Shown here: positions 32,750 to 43,211 of the stretch, piece after piece | How positions within the stretch are numbered: position 1 is the stretch's first letter | Layout of the letters: every line of letters begins with the position of its first letter | Assembly (NCBI GenBank): GCA_963691815.1 | Contig: OY829660.1 | Coordinates: forward strand, 26,547,672 to 26,611,671 | DNA: 64,000 nt | Origin: Echiichthys vipera | Taxonomy: Eukaryota > Chordata > Actinopteri > Perciformes > Trachinidae | Reading direction: 5' to 3' | The notes under the pieces: model-generated | Seen by the model: the letters and a program-made list of their open reading frames with translations, nothing else | The model's database searches: none | What the model was told of the DNA's origin: nothing | Position numbers and translations under genes: made by a program

Positions 32750-33132
32750 TGTGACGTGTGTTGCAATCTTAGCCTCCCTCTTGCAGCTTATTGGAACAAT
32801 GTGTATATGGGACGTAGTGGGACAGGTGTGATTTCGGTAGTGTAAACAAAAGTGTAGTGTGGTAATAAGTCTATTACCGAACGAGATGGTAACGCAGTCC
32901 ATGCTCCAGCCGAGCGCTAGCAAAGCAAAGTGCCTTTTATGCCCATGAATGTGTACCACTGTGAAGTAATAAAGCCCAAGTTCATTAATGCAACCATCGA
33001 CCCCCTGCTTAGTTCTTCAACTTTGTTAACCCGGACCACTAGACGCAAGTTACCTTCAACAAGCTAAGTTACTAGCATGAGACCAGCTCGCTCCCAACTG
33101 CGGTTTTGAGCGTGGAAGCTGTGAAGGTAACA
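32750..33132 (+). mobile_element. 5' LTR of a Ty3/gypsy-type retrotransposon
   Basis: The block starts TGTGACGTGTG and ends GAAGGTAACA (TG...CA), just before a primer-binding site. An AATAAA signal lies at about 32969, with a U5-like stretch behind it. The downstream gag-like frame supports it. The start is inferred from TG after the CTA array; without the second LTR in the window it is not fixed. Confidence 0.6.
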
Positions 33133-33133
33133 T

Positions 33134-33151
33134 TGGAGGCTTGTCCGGGAT
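33134..33151 (+). promoter_or_regulatory. Primer-binding site, proline-tRNA type
   Basis: The 18 bases TGGAGGCTTGTCCGGGAT differ at only two places from the well-known proline-tRNA primer site TGGGGGCTCGTCCGGGAT, and lie one base after the LTR end. Such a site is where reverse transcription of an LTR element starts. Confidence 0.72.
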
Positions 33152-33200
33152 AAACAAGTAAGAATAAAAGTGAGAGAAACAGAAAAGTTAATTCTAGCTA

Positions 33201-33360
33201 ATGGACACTAGTGACGATGAACATTGTGGGTATAAAGACAGAATCCCAACATTAAAGACTTTTGACGGGATGGGCTCCTGGAAAGACTTTATTCACTAGT
33301 TTGACAGCTTTGCATAGGCAAACCATTGATCAGATGCGACAATGGTGGTTCAACTGACAT
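33201..33360 (+). pseudogene. Ty3/gypsy gag start, broken
   Basis: After the primer site, an ATG frame reads MDTSDDEHCGYKDRIPTLKT and on with FDGMGSWKDFIH before a stop. The pattern P-x-x-x-FDG-x-GSW-x-DF, with a downstream FDSFA-like piece, is the start of the retrotransposon gag domain of Ty3/gypsy elements. In-frame stops occur at two positions after SWKDFIH, and all of pol is missing. The element is broken near 33360, where a TTA-rich sequence follows. Confidence 0.6.
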
Positions 33361-33464
33361 AATAATTATAATAATTATTATTATTAAAGTTAGTGTGACA
33401 TGTTGCTGCTCATGGAGGAATTGTTGGGTATCTGTAAATCATGAATAAGTCATAGAGTGTGGTC

Positions 33465-33640
33465 TTTATGGTAAATGTACTTCTATAGCGCCTTTCTAGT
33501 CTTCTGACTACTCACCCATTCACAAAGACATTCACAATGATGGCAGTGGACATCTACATACCACCACACACCCATACACGGCAGGAGGAGTAATTCAGGG
33601 CTCAGGGTTCAGTGTCTTGCTTAAGGACACTTTGACATGT
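33465..33640 (-). mobile_element. SINE body, headless copy, minus
   Basis: TAGCGCCTTTCTAGTCTTCT, then GACTACTCAC, GATGGCAGTGGACATCTACA and AAGGACACTTTGACATGTGG match the 3' half and body of the SINE at 26985-27197. The tRNA-like head with the promoter boxes is missing, so it is a 5'-truncated copy. Confidence 0.7.
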
Positions 33641-33708
33641 GGATCTTTACTCTATATGTAAAGACACTTCACTGTGTGAGGAATAATCTTATATAGGAAG
33701 GTGAAAGA

Positions 33709-33710
<2 letters not shown>

Positions 33711-33798
<88 letters not shown>
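33711..33798. repeat. GT microsatellite, 88 bp
   Basis: Forty-four GT units with a single CT change near the end. Confidence 0.97.
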
Positions 33799-33799
<1 letters not shown>

Positions 33800-34216
33800 T
33801 GTGTAATGCTGCATTCAGGTTGTATTGGATACATGGTACACAGCAGAATGGCACTTTAAAAAATATGGAAAGGTGCACACTAGTGACCCCTATTGCTCCT
33901 GTTGCAGTTTGCTGCTTTATTGTATCCTGTTGTGTTACCTAACCTCTTGAGTCCTCAAAACTTAGTTGAAGCACATATGATATTATGAAATGGGAGAATG
34001 TATGTATTTTTATTTTACCAGAACAGCAAGAATGGTCATCTTCATAATAGCAGACACACATAACTCTTTCCAATTGTATTTTCCTGATCTGCTATTCTAG
34101 TTTATTTGGCTCTAATTTGTGCCATTTGTGAAAATTTAATGAATTGTTTTCATTGTCATAGGATTTTTGCAAAGTTCATGAATTGCAATGGCTAACTTAA
34201 TGGATAAGACTTCTGT

Positions 34217-34244
34217 GTATATATATATATATATACACACACAC
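34217..34244. repeat. AT/AC microsatellite
   Basis: An AT run followed by an AC run, directly beside the Tc1-like end. Confidence 0.9.
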
Positions 34245-34505
34245 TCACTGGCCACTTTATTAGGTGCCCCTGGTGCTTAATAAAGTCTCAGTGTGGTCTT
34301 CTACTGCTGTTGTTTGCAACGACAGTCTGTATTTCTGCATGTTGACTATACAGGAAATAAGCAGCTGAAGAAATAACAGTGCTACATAATTTGTAGACCT
34401 GTTAGAGTCTGAGAAGCTAATGATTGCATGGTGTGTCGAGGTTGTTGATACAAACGTCACTATGGTAAATGGCCCATCAGCTCGAACAAAAGGATTAAGA
34501 AACAT
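34245..34505 (-). mobile_element. Tc1/mariner-like deletion derivative
   Basis: The end CACTGGCCACTTTATTAGGT (34247-34266) is the terminal repeat of a widespread teleost Tc1-like element. The minus strand then shows short matches to its transposase region (AGCAGTAGAAGACCACAC and GTTCGAGCTGATG), far closer together than in the full element. Internal deletions have left about 260 bp. The second terminal repeat was not found. Confidence 0.6.
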
Positions 34506-34844
34506 GGGGAAGCTACTTGTAATGAACTAGAATACTTTTTTTTATCTCATGTAGGCATATCATAGCCTAAAACTGGCATTTTTATTTTTCTCTTTTTCTT
34601 GCTTAAAATGGCAATATAATTAAAGATTATTGTTGTTATCCTTGTTTGTATTTTTTTTACAACCACTTGTATTTGTGAGACTGCAGCAATGCTGTGCGAG
34701 CACAGCTGGAGACGTTTTTTTATTATTGCAGCAATAAAGGTAAAGTGTTTATTATCAAGCGAAAATAAAGCTAGAACAGCGTTCCTAGGTGTAACAATCT
34801 GAGGAATTATTTCCAAAGTAGACAGCCGGTGCTACAGTAACTTA

Positions 34845-35035
34845 CGGTGGCCCAGTGGTTAAAGCAAGTGCCCATGTAAAGAGGCTAAAACTCGTCGCCT
34901 CAGCAGCACAGGTTTGGTTCTGGAACTGCAGCTCTGTGCTGCATCTTGTTCTCGCTCCACTTGAAATATCCAACTGTGAAGTTGTAATTTCCGAGTTCCA
35001 GGTTCAATTGAAACGCAGCATAAGCCATTGTCATC
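34845..35035 (+). mobile_element. Diverged SINE head joined to a dispersed repeat
   Basis: GGTGGCCCAGTGGTTAAAGC (box A-like), CATGTAAAGAGGCTAAAACT and AGGTTTGGTTCTGG (decayed box B) match the SINE at 8448-8645. From about 34960 the sequence turns into the AAGTTGTAATTTCCGAGTTC...AACGCAGCATAA repeat seen at 6570 and 29780. Confidence 0.6.
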
Positions 35036-35239
35036 GTTCATTCCCAAAATGTTTCTTCCATTGCCCATTTGTACTCATCTAGGCTGCTCACATGTGCCAC
35101 CTGGTGTGACCTGCAGCTACTGCAGCCACTGAAACTTACACCTGAATAAATAATGTCTGACCCCCCTTAATGACATTACAGCATTCACGCAGAGCTCAGG
35201 TCAAATGAACTGAGAAACATCTGTTGCACAACAAACCGC

Positions 35240-36480
35240 ACCAAATCGTTATATATAATGCATTGTTCCCTGAATCATATCGTTGCCCATGTATCTGCCC
35301 CTCTTCAAGGCAAACTTGAAGAGTAGGATCAGGGACGCTAAAGCAGCCTACAAGCAGATGATTCAAGACCACTTTGGCAACTTGGACCCCAGTCGGGCAT
35401 GGCAGGTGATTGGTCACATTACCAGGCAGAATAACACCAGCAGCCTGACCAGCAGCAGTGCTTAAGAGGCAGAGGAGCTCAACCAGTTGTTCAGCCGATT
35501 CGAGGAGAGAAGGACAGCGGCGACCATCGACCCAGCTCCTGCCACCAACAGCCAGGCAAAGGAAAGGACACACGGGAAGCAGCTGGCCGAGATGGTGTCC
35601 CTGGGCCGGTTCTCAGAGACTGTGCAGCCGAGTTTGGTGATGTATTTACTAATATCTTTACCTTTTATCTGGTACAATGCACTGCCTGCACCTTCCTGAA
35701 GACACAATAGTGCCAGTTCCAAAAGCAGATTGCTATAACAACTCTCAGTGATCACAGGCTGGTGGCATTAACACCAGTATGAAGTACCTGGACAGAATGG
35801 TCCTGCAGTGAATCAAGGCTGCTCTGCCACCCTCCCTGGACCCCCACCAACACGCATACAGAGCTAACAGGTCAAAGGACGACACCATCTCCTATGCCCT
35901 CCACACTGTACTGCACCACCTGGATTAACAAGGGGCATGTGCATGGCTGCTGTTTGAACTACTACTCTGCGTTTCATAACATCTTACCCAGCAGAATGTT
36001 CTCCAAAATGTCTGACCTGAGCGTACAGCACAACATCTCCCTGTGGATGAAGGGGCACCCACTGCTCCTCCACTCTGACAGTCAGCATAGGAGCCCCACT
36101 AGGCTGCATGCTGAGCTTGTTCCTCTACTCTCTGTACAAGCACGACTGTGTTCCATCTCATTACCCAGCCTGTAGTTAAATTTGCAGACGACACGACCGT
36201 GATGGGGCTGATAATTGGGGCAAATAAGGCAATGAGTCTGCCTACAGAGAGAGGGTATGGAGGCTGACGGTGAGTGGCTGAGTAGTACACTGAAAAAAGT
36301 CTGACCCTTGATCTCAAGATAATTAAAGAATCAAGATGTCCATTCACCACTGCACATCAACCGAGAGAGGCCGAAGAGGGTATCCAGCTTCAAATTCATG
36401 GGCACACACATCTCAGAGGACCTAGCATGGACAACTAACACCACGGCGCTAGTCCGACAATTTCAGCTGACAGTCGTGAC
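35240..36480 (+). mobile_element. Rex1-like LINE, badly decayed, plus
   Basis: Recognisable plus-strand pieces in order: YLPLFKANLKSRIRDAKAAY and SRAWQVIGHI (35290-35430, linker before the reverse transcriptase), EELNQLFSRFEER (35470-35515), LDPHQHAYRANRSKDDTISY (35840-35900, usually LQFAYRANRS.DDA), then FADDTTVMGL (36180-36215) and SASNSWAHTSQRT-like text near 36390. Frameshifts and deletions separate them. The catalytic FADD survives. It ends near 36480 without a clear tail. Confidence 0.75.
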
Positions 36481-36715
36481 AATTTGATTGACAACAGTCA
36501 AATGTATTTATATGTTGTATAATATGTTGGATTCATTTTCATGTATATGTTCAAACATATTTTAATTTATAAAAAACAAAAGAGAGATTATTATTTATTA
36601 ATTTGGCGGATCCCCTGCAGTAACTCTGAGGGCCCTCTGGGGCTCCCGGATTCCCTGTTAAAGATCTCTGCTCTTATCATGATGGACGTGGACAAATATT
36701 CTTTCTTTATGCAAA

Positions 36716-36756
36716 TGTATGTATGTATGTATGTATATATGTATTATGTATGTATC
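36716..36756. repeat. GTAT microsatellite
   Basis: About ten degenerate GTAT units just upstream of the Rex1-like element; two short interruptions. Confidence 0.9.
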
Positions 36757-36891
36757 TCCGGCGCTGTGTAAAGCGGCAGCCAGCAACAGTTGCTCCCTCT
36801 CCTTTCCGCACTTTTTTGCTGTTTTATCTTATTTTACTGTCTCTTTATTAGTGCTTTTTCCTGTAAGTCGTCGTGCTAACCTTAGCCAACT

Positions 36892-37239
36892 TTGTTCGTG
36901 AACTTTCTTACGTGTTTTTTGTCCGTTTGTCTCATTCTTGGGACTATTTTTGCCGACCGCGTCTCCTTCTGGACACAACAGTGCGGCGGCTCCATTGTTT
37001 ACAACCCTGAACAGCTGTTGTCGCTAGCACCAACGGCGCTAATGCGGGAGAGGCCTGAAATCCCCACAGAACTGATGAGAAAGTACAGGGGATGTAAGGC
37101 TGGACGTAAACAACGGGAAAAGAAGAGGAGATATAAACCATCTCTCCCTTTCATCACCATGGGGAACGTGAGGTCGCTGGCTAACAAGATGGACGAGCTG
37201 GCGATCCTGGTGAAGACTCGAGGACATCCCGGACTCTAA
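36892..37239 (+). pseudogene. Rex1-like N-terminal region and start of the endonuclease
   Basis: The first piece of the protein: a hydrophobic start (FLTCFLSVCLILGTIFA), a basic stretch KAGRKQREKKRRYKPSLP, then ITMGNVRSLANKMDELAILV, the NVRSL block at the beginning of LINE endonucleases. It ends at a stop soon after LVKTRG. Comparison with the element at 54733-58023 shows that the next block (CFTESWL, with the catalytic Glu) is missing, and the sequence jumps to DIPDSNVTVDGF in another frame. Confidence 0.8.
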
Positions 37240-37246
37240 CGTAACT

Positions 37247-38152
37247 GTGGACGGCTTTCAGACTGTTCGGGCGGACAGGAATCACCGTGAGAGTGGCAAG
37301 AGGAAAGGTGGGGGACTTGCTATTCTTATTAACAACAAGTGGTGTCATCCTGGACACGTTACTGTAAAGGAGCGTGTGTGTAGCCCGGACATTGAGCTGC
37401 TTGCCGTGAGTCTGCGGCCATACTACCTGCCGAGGGAGTTTTCACACGTGATCCTTCTGGTTGTTTACATTCCTCCGACTGCAAACGTGGCGCGCGCGAG
37501 TGACGTCATCCACACCGTCGTCGCGGGACTTCAGACACGGCACCCAGACGCATTCATTGCAATATCTGGGGACTTCAACCACATCATTCTGGCTGCAACA
37601 CTGCCCACTTTCAAGCAGTTTGTGGACTGTCCCACCAGGGAAAACATGACACTGGACCTGCTGTATGCTAATGTTAAGGAGGCTTACAGCTCCACTGCCC
37701 TTCCTCCTCTTGGAAGATCAGATCACAACCTCATCCAACTGCAGCCCCTGTATAAGCCCCAAGTCCAGCGGCTTCCTGTGACCACCAGGACTGTGAGGAG
37801 ATGGTCACAGGAGACTTACGAAGCTCTACAGGGTTGCTTTGAACTCACAGACTGGGATTTGCTCTGTAATTCACATGGAGAGGACCTTGATGATCTCACG
37901 GACTGCATAACAGGATACATCAATTTCTGTGTGGACAGCGTTGTTCCTACAGTGACTGTACGCTGTTTCCCAAATAACAAGCCGTGGGTCACCAGAGACA
38001 TCAAGGTCCTGCTGAATGCGAAGAAGAGGGCCTTCAGAGAAGGGGACAGAGAGCAGATGAGGCAGGTCCAGAGCGAGCTGAAGGAGAGGATCCAACAGGG
38101 CAAAGACACCTACAGGAGGAAGCTGGGCACAAACTCCAGCAGAACAACTTAA
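37247..38152 (+). pseudogene. Rex1-like endonuclease domain, 301 codons
   Basis: An apurinic-type endonuclease minus its Glu block. Visible blocks: GFQTVRADRNHRESGKRKGG, PREFSHVILLVVYIPPTANV, AFIAISGDFNHIILAATLPT (GDFN), and LPPLGRSDHNLIQLQPLYKP (SDHN). Then comes the family-typical linker QETYEALQGCFELTDWDLLC, FPNNKPWVTRDIKVLLNAKK and a helix rich in Lys/Glu. It ends by a frameshift at RRKLG, after which the frame at 37984-38994 takes over. The start is the first Met in the frame and is not the native one. Confidence 0.85.
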
Positions 38153-38994
38153 AGGACTTGTGGAGCGGCATGAGGAGCATCACTGGCTACAAACCATCTG
38201 GTAGCCAGACGGTAGGAGGTGGTACTGAACATGCCAATGAGCTAAATCTGTTCTTCAACAGATTTGATGAAAGGGCTCTGGACCCCCCCCCCCCCCCCCC
38301 CCCCCCCACGGCTCCTCCACAACCACCCACCTCCAAACCTCCAACCCTGCTGACACTTCCCCCTCAATTCCTTTCTGATTTTGCCCTACCTGACCCCTCC
38401 CCCCCACCATCACCTCTCTCCACCCCCACCAACACACACAGCAGACAGACCTTCACTGCAGAGCAGGTGAGGAAGGAGCTGTGCAGACTCCGCCCAGGCA
38501 AGGCAGCAGGTCCCGACGGTGTCAGCCTGAGGGTCCTCAAAACATGTGCGATCCAGCTGTGTGGAGTCCTGCAGTACATCTATAACCTCAGCCTGAGTCT
38601 CGAGAAGGTCCCTGTGCTGTGGAAGACATCCTGCCTGGTACCAGTACCAAAGAAGGTGCGTCCCAGCACCTCCGAAGACTACAGACCGGTGGCGCTGACG
38701 TCGCACCTGATGAAGTCCCTGGAGAGGCTGGTTCTTTCACTTCTTCGGCCCCTGGTCAGCTCATCACTGGACCCTCTACAGTTTGCCTACCAGCCGAGAC
38801 TAGGTGTGGAGGACGCTATCATCTTCCTGCTCAACCGTGCCTGCGCCCACCTGGACAGAGCGGGGACCACAGTGAGAATCTTGTTCATGGACTTCTCCAG
38901 TGTGTTCAACACCATCCGGCCTGCTCTGCTGGGACGGAAGCTGACGGCAATGCAGGTGGACCCTCCCCTGGTTTCCTGGATTATGGATTCTTGA
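37984..38994 (+). pseudogene. Rex1-like linker and first half of the reverse transcriptase
   Basis: From about 38120 this frame is the real one: LQQNNLKDLWSGMRSITGYK, ANELNLFFNRFDERALD, a poly-Pro run encoded by C25 (38283-38307), then LRPGKAAGPDGVSLRVLKTC, TSEDYRPVALTSHLMKSLER, SSLDPLQFAYQPRLGVEDAI and TVRILFMDFSSVFNTIRPAL (motif A, Asp kept). It ends SWIMDS and shifts to the frame at 38619-39860. The first 45 codons are a shadow of the endonuclease linker. Confidence 0.85.
38283..38307. repeat. C25 homopolymer in a LINE coding region
   Basis: Encodes a poly-Pro stretch in the linker. Any length change other than a multiple of three shifts the downstream frame. Confidence 0.95.
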
Positions 38995-39860
38995 CGGGTC
39001 GACCACAGTATGTCAGACTGCAGGACGGAGTGTCTGACACTGTGGTCAGCAGCACTGGAGCTCCACAGGGTACTGTTCTTTCCCCATTTCTGTTCACCCT
39101 GTACACCTCAGACTTTCAGCTCCTCTCTGAGTCCTGCCACCTGCAGAAGTTTGCTGACGATTCTGCAATTGTTGGCTGTGTCAGTGAGGGGAAGGAGGAG
39201 GAGTACAGGGGCGTTGTGGACTCCTTTGTCGACTGGTGTGCAGCTAATCACCTGATTCTAAACGCCACCAAGACTAAGGAGCTAGTGGTGGATTTCCGCA
39301 GGAGTAAATCTGCCCCCACACCCATCTCGATCAACGGCGTGACTGTGGATGTTGTCCAGGATTACAAATATCTTGGAGTATACCTGGACAACAAACTGGA
39401 CTTTTCCAAGAACACTGAGGCTGTTTACAAGAAGGGCCAGAGTCGTCTCTATTTCCTGAGGAGGCTCCGGTCATTCAACGTATGTAACACCATGCTGAGG
39501 ATGTTCTATCAGTCGGTGGTAGCCAGTGCCATCTTCTTTGCTGTTGTGTGCTGGGGCAGCAGACTGAGGGCAGCAGACGCAAAGAGGATCAGTAAGATCA
39601 TCAGGAAGGCTGGCTCCGTCCTGGGGGTCAAACTGGACTCTTTGTTGGCGGTTTCTGAGAGGCAGATGCTGTCTAAACTGCACAGCATCCTGGACAACAA
39701 CTCTCACCCTCTCCACCAGCTGCTGACCTCCAGCAGAAGCACATTCAGCCACAGACTCATTCTCCCCCGGTGTAATACTGAACGCCGGAGGAAGTCTTTT
39801 CTTCCGGTGGCCATCAAACTTTATAATTCATCTCCCCCTGGTCAGGTAAGGAACAGTTGA
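38619..39860 (+). pseudogene. Rex1-like reverse transcriptase second half
   Basis: From about 38980 this is the coding frame: FLTGRPQYVRLQDGVSDTVV, SSTGAPQGTVLSPFLFTLYT (motif B), HLQKFADDSAIVGCVSEGKE (motif C, both Asp), LNATKTKELVVDFRRSKSAP, YKYLGVYLDNKLDFSKNTEA, RLYFLRRLRSFNVCNTMLRM, and the C-terminus AGSVLGVKLDSLLAVSERQM and RRKSFLPVAIKLYNSS. Its first 120 codons overlap the other frame and are not native. The C-terminus is complete. Good conservation implies moderate age. Confidence 0.88.
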
Positions 39861-40534
39861 GACACTGTATCCTGAAAAATGTCACTTGTCACTTTATACC
39901 ATCACTGCACCAGTTGTACTGTCACTTACTTCAGTAAGTAATGCTGCTATACTCCACTGTCACTTTATACCACCACTACATCACTTATTTGTGGTACTGT
40001 AACTTACTGCTGCTACACTTTACACTGTCTCTTTATATCCCCACTACATCACTTTATTTATTTATTAATGGTACTGTAACTATCTGCTGATACACTTACT
40101 GTGCTTTAGGACATGCTGCTATATTTCACTGTAGTTTACTGTAACTTAATTCTGTACGAAATGCTGCTACACTCCACTGTTCCATACGGTCACTTAGTTA
40201 TGTAGGAAATGCTGCTACATTTTTAACATTTTTAACACTTATAACTTATCGCTCCTCTCACTTATTTAGTTTGTACTTATTTTATTTCAATCTGCTGCTA
40301 AACTGAACAGTGCGTATTGTTGTATATTGTATATACCTACACTTAACCACGATGCCTGTTGCACTCTGTCACACTTGGTTCACTGCTTGATTTATCTGAT
40401 GTTAGCTTTATTTTGATTTGATTGATGTTTATGCTTATTGTTACTCTGATCCTTTCCCACCTTTGTATTGAAACTGTTGCAAAATAATTTCCCTCGGGAT
40501 AAATAAAGCTTCTTGAATCTTGAATCTTGAATTA

Positions 40535-41066
40535 TTATTTTTTATTCCAAAACAATGACAAATACTGTCTAAAATATTCTAAAGAATAACCTGGAAGGTA
40601 CTGCATGCTCAAAAAATATGATGAAAGGGCATATTGACCTGAATGTAACATGTAACATTGGGCTAGTATTACATACTTAGTATTACTAGCACAATGTCGT
40701 GCAAACTATCCAGCTTGGTTTGCCTTTGACGAGGGGGAGGAGCCTCTCTGCATCACCTGAATCACCTGAGACCTGTACGTTCTCCAGTGGTAACTCAGTT
40801 TACTTGGACAATAATGCAGATAACTTTGGTCTTGTCCAGAGAAATATCTGGTTTTGAAGCTGACCATACCACTCAAAAGATCCTCTTTATTCGTTTCTGT
40901 TCTGGGAGGTTTGTTTCTGCTGCCATCCACCATGTTACTGCTGCATTACCTGATTTCCCAAACTATGGGGGTCATATTCACAGAACTCGCTTAGAATGTG
41001 TACTAAAACAACAATTGGTATTAAGAGGAATTTGAAATGCGTTAGTATCACATTAATTTTGACATT

Positions 41067-41070
<4 letters not shown>
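40535..41070. other. No gene recognised
   Basis: An 82-codon plus-strand frame (40787-41035) has no block I know. Nothing else is supported. Confidence 0.4.

Positions 41071-41111
<41 letters not shown>
41071..41111. repeat. AT microsatellite
   Basis: About twenty AT units. Confidence 0.96.
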
Positions 41112-41112
<1 letters not shown>

Positions 41113-41194
41113 GCACTGTCAGTTTTAGATACACCATTGGTGCACCTGGACACATCACCAGTGATGTAACCTAGGATCACAGGGGGTTTCGGGT

Positions 41195-41756
41195 CTACCA
41201 ACAATCAGACCCCCTTCCCCTAGGGTCTAGGCGACCCAGCCAGGGTTGATCAGGCCCCAGCTTGTGTACGGGTAGCACTACTACCCTACATGCCACGTCT
41301 GCTGCATCTAATGCTAACTTGATGGCCCTTTCGCTGGCAGGCCCCTGTGATGCCAAGCATTTTGTAGGCCCTGCTGAGGGATTTGCCCACAAACCCTCGA
41401 CATCCCACTTCAATGGGTAAGCATATCACTCGCCACCAATTGCTCCGAAACTCCTCCACAAGCTGAGAGTACTCTGCCCTCTTCCTCTCATTGACCTCCT
41501 TCATACAGTCCTCCAAGGTACTGTGAGTTTCAAGAGGATTACATGCTTGGAGGCCACTGAGGTAAGCACAGTGTCTGGCCGGGTCATGTCGCCAGTGGTA
41601 CCACCCTTTGCCCAGGGCTTTTGGACAGCAGCTAAGGATGTGCTCCAAGGTTCCTTTACTCTGGCAGAGGGGGCACGCTGGTGTCTCCATCTTCCCCCAG
41701 GTAAAGAGGTTGGACTTGGCAGCACGTTGTATTACTGTAATTTGAATGTAATCCAC
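41195..41756 (-). pseudogene. C-terminus of an RLE-type LINE (R2/R4-like)
   Basis: The minus strand carries a zinc-binding motif CPLCQSKGTLEHILSCC (C-x2-C-x7-H-x4-C; residues 28-44 of the longest frame). In a second frame it has RPDTVL followed by HVILLKLTVPW, and back in the first frame CMKEVNERKRAEYSQLVEEF, LPIEVGCRGFVGKSLSRAYK and LGITGACQRK. This order (CCHC, then a PD...ELTVPWE nuclease core, then VEVGCRGFV) fits the restriction-like endonuclease end of R2/R4-type LINEs, which cut DNA with a PD-(D/E)XK fold. The core Glu is Lys here (KLTVPW) and two frameshifts split it, so it is dead. No reverse transcriptase remains. A third frame (41195-41413) completes the C-terminus (ERAIKLALDAADVA). 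Confidence 0.65.
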
Positions 41757-41813
41757 ACATGTATTAGAAAATTACATATGGAGCAAAGAAAGAAATCAGG
41801 TGACGTAGTATAA

Positions 41814-42080
41814 GGGCGCACTCACACTGGGACACTGTCTCCCTCCCTCTTCCACCATGGCCCAGGCCTGTTTTTACTCACATTACTTGAAATGATCTGG
41901 GCCACGGCTCCAATGGGTATTGCTTATACGTCGTCTGACAAAATCCGCAGCTTGCACTCCACCACTGTGAACCGTTTGGTGGCATCTTTTTAAAATGTCC
42001 CAAAACACAGGATTTTCTCCCGGTTGTGTCCCTGATGTACTAAACCAAGCCACAACATTTTTTTTAATCTTAACCAAGTT
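41814..42080. mobile_element. Relative of the 23584 inverted-repeat element, one end
   Basis: AAGGGCGCACTCACACTGGG repeats the left end of the element at 23584-24095. The rest differs, and the opposite end was not found. A 64-codon minus-strand frame (41883-42077) is not recognised. Confidence 0.5.
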
Positions 42081-42084
42081 ATCT

Positions 42085-43205
42085 AAATCTACTTGAAGTG
42101 CACAAGTTTTTGTAAGATATCATATGAACACATTGATGAGAATACATGGGAAACGTCTGAAGAGTGGGTGTGGGTGATAGCACATTTAACCAACCAGGGA
42201 AAATAAGAAACCACTGCTCTATCAATTCTTATTGCATCCCCCCTCCACCACCTCTTTACCCTTTGTTCCTCTCCCTCCTAGATTTTCTAATCTAATCATG
42301 ATTTCCCACTAATTTTCACCCTTGTCTTTGTGTGATGCCTCATCATCTCTCTGTTGAAAGAATGCCATTTCCACTGAAGAATGATGAGCCACTATAGGAT
42401 CAACCAGGTTCAAAGAGGAAAAGAAAAGGATCAGAAGAAAAAAGATTGGGAATGAGAGACAAAAATTATCTTTTTTAGAATTGTAGAATTAATAATTATC
42501 TGATGTATTGGCATGCTATCAAAACGTTGTTGTATGGTTGTTGTTTTTCCAACTGATATTTTCTACATTGCAGTGCAGTAACAGTTAAATTGACTGGTGA
42601 CCACAGAGAGAGAGTGTACGGGAAAACAGTTACAGGCCAGTGCACAGTATGAAAATAGAAGCTCTTCAGCACTTGACATGTGGGTAAGTAGTAACAATGC
42701 TGTACATATGAGAGTGCTGAAAACTGCAGCTGTTTGATAAAAAAATAAAAAAAATAAACAGCAAAGCCCTATGATGATGGTGACTGCAGCAGTAGAAGGG
42801 GGTGGGAGATAGGGCAGAACAGCCCATATGCTTACAGTGATACATATAGATAGAAAATAAACTACAAGTGAGTAAAATGCAAACATGTCTGAAGATTTAC
42901 AAATTCTTGTTAGAATATGCCAGGGGTTTCCAGCTGAAACGTTTTTAGGCCAGATTTGAGGGGTGGGTGGCTGGTCCCATGGTCCACTTTTATTTAGCTG
43001 CTCAGGGGACTTTCAAAAATAAAATTAAAAAAAAAACTTAAGGTGGACTAAGGTGGTGCTGGGCAATACTTGGAGCAGTGGCTTGTCACTAAATGGAGAA
43101 TAGCTTGTTCACCTTAAAGTGTAATTGCGGTGCAAAATCATCCCAAGGTCTTTTTTGACACTTACATACATCAAATAAGAGCTCAGGGCAGCACGGTGAG
43201 GGCAT
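42085..43205. other. No gene recognised
   Basis: The 107-codon minus frame at 42563-42886 is a hydrophobic, low-complexity translation of purine-rich DNA with no known block. The part 43110-43190 resembles 2260-2340 (old dispersed repeat). Confidence 0.4.
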
Positions 43206-43211
43206 TAAAAC

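Larger units (their letters stand above)
36760..40530 (+). mobile_element. Near full-length Rex1-like LINE, plus
   Basis: About 3.75 kb with endonuclease, reverse transcriptase, a 3' untranslated part and a tail of TTGAATC units after AATTTCCCTCGGGATAAATA (about 40485-40530). The coding part lies in four overlapping pieces in different frames. A small deletion has removed the catalytic Glu block of the endonuclease. The 3' untranslated part (39870-40270) has degenerate tandem repeats of a CTGCTACACT-x-CACTGT type. The 5' end is not fixed; CpG-rich sequence and an initial Met frame start near 36890. Confidence 0.85.
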
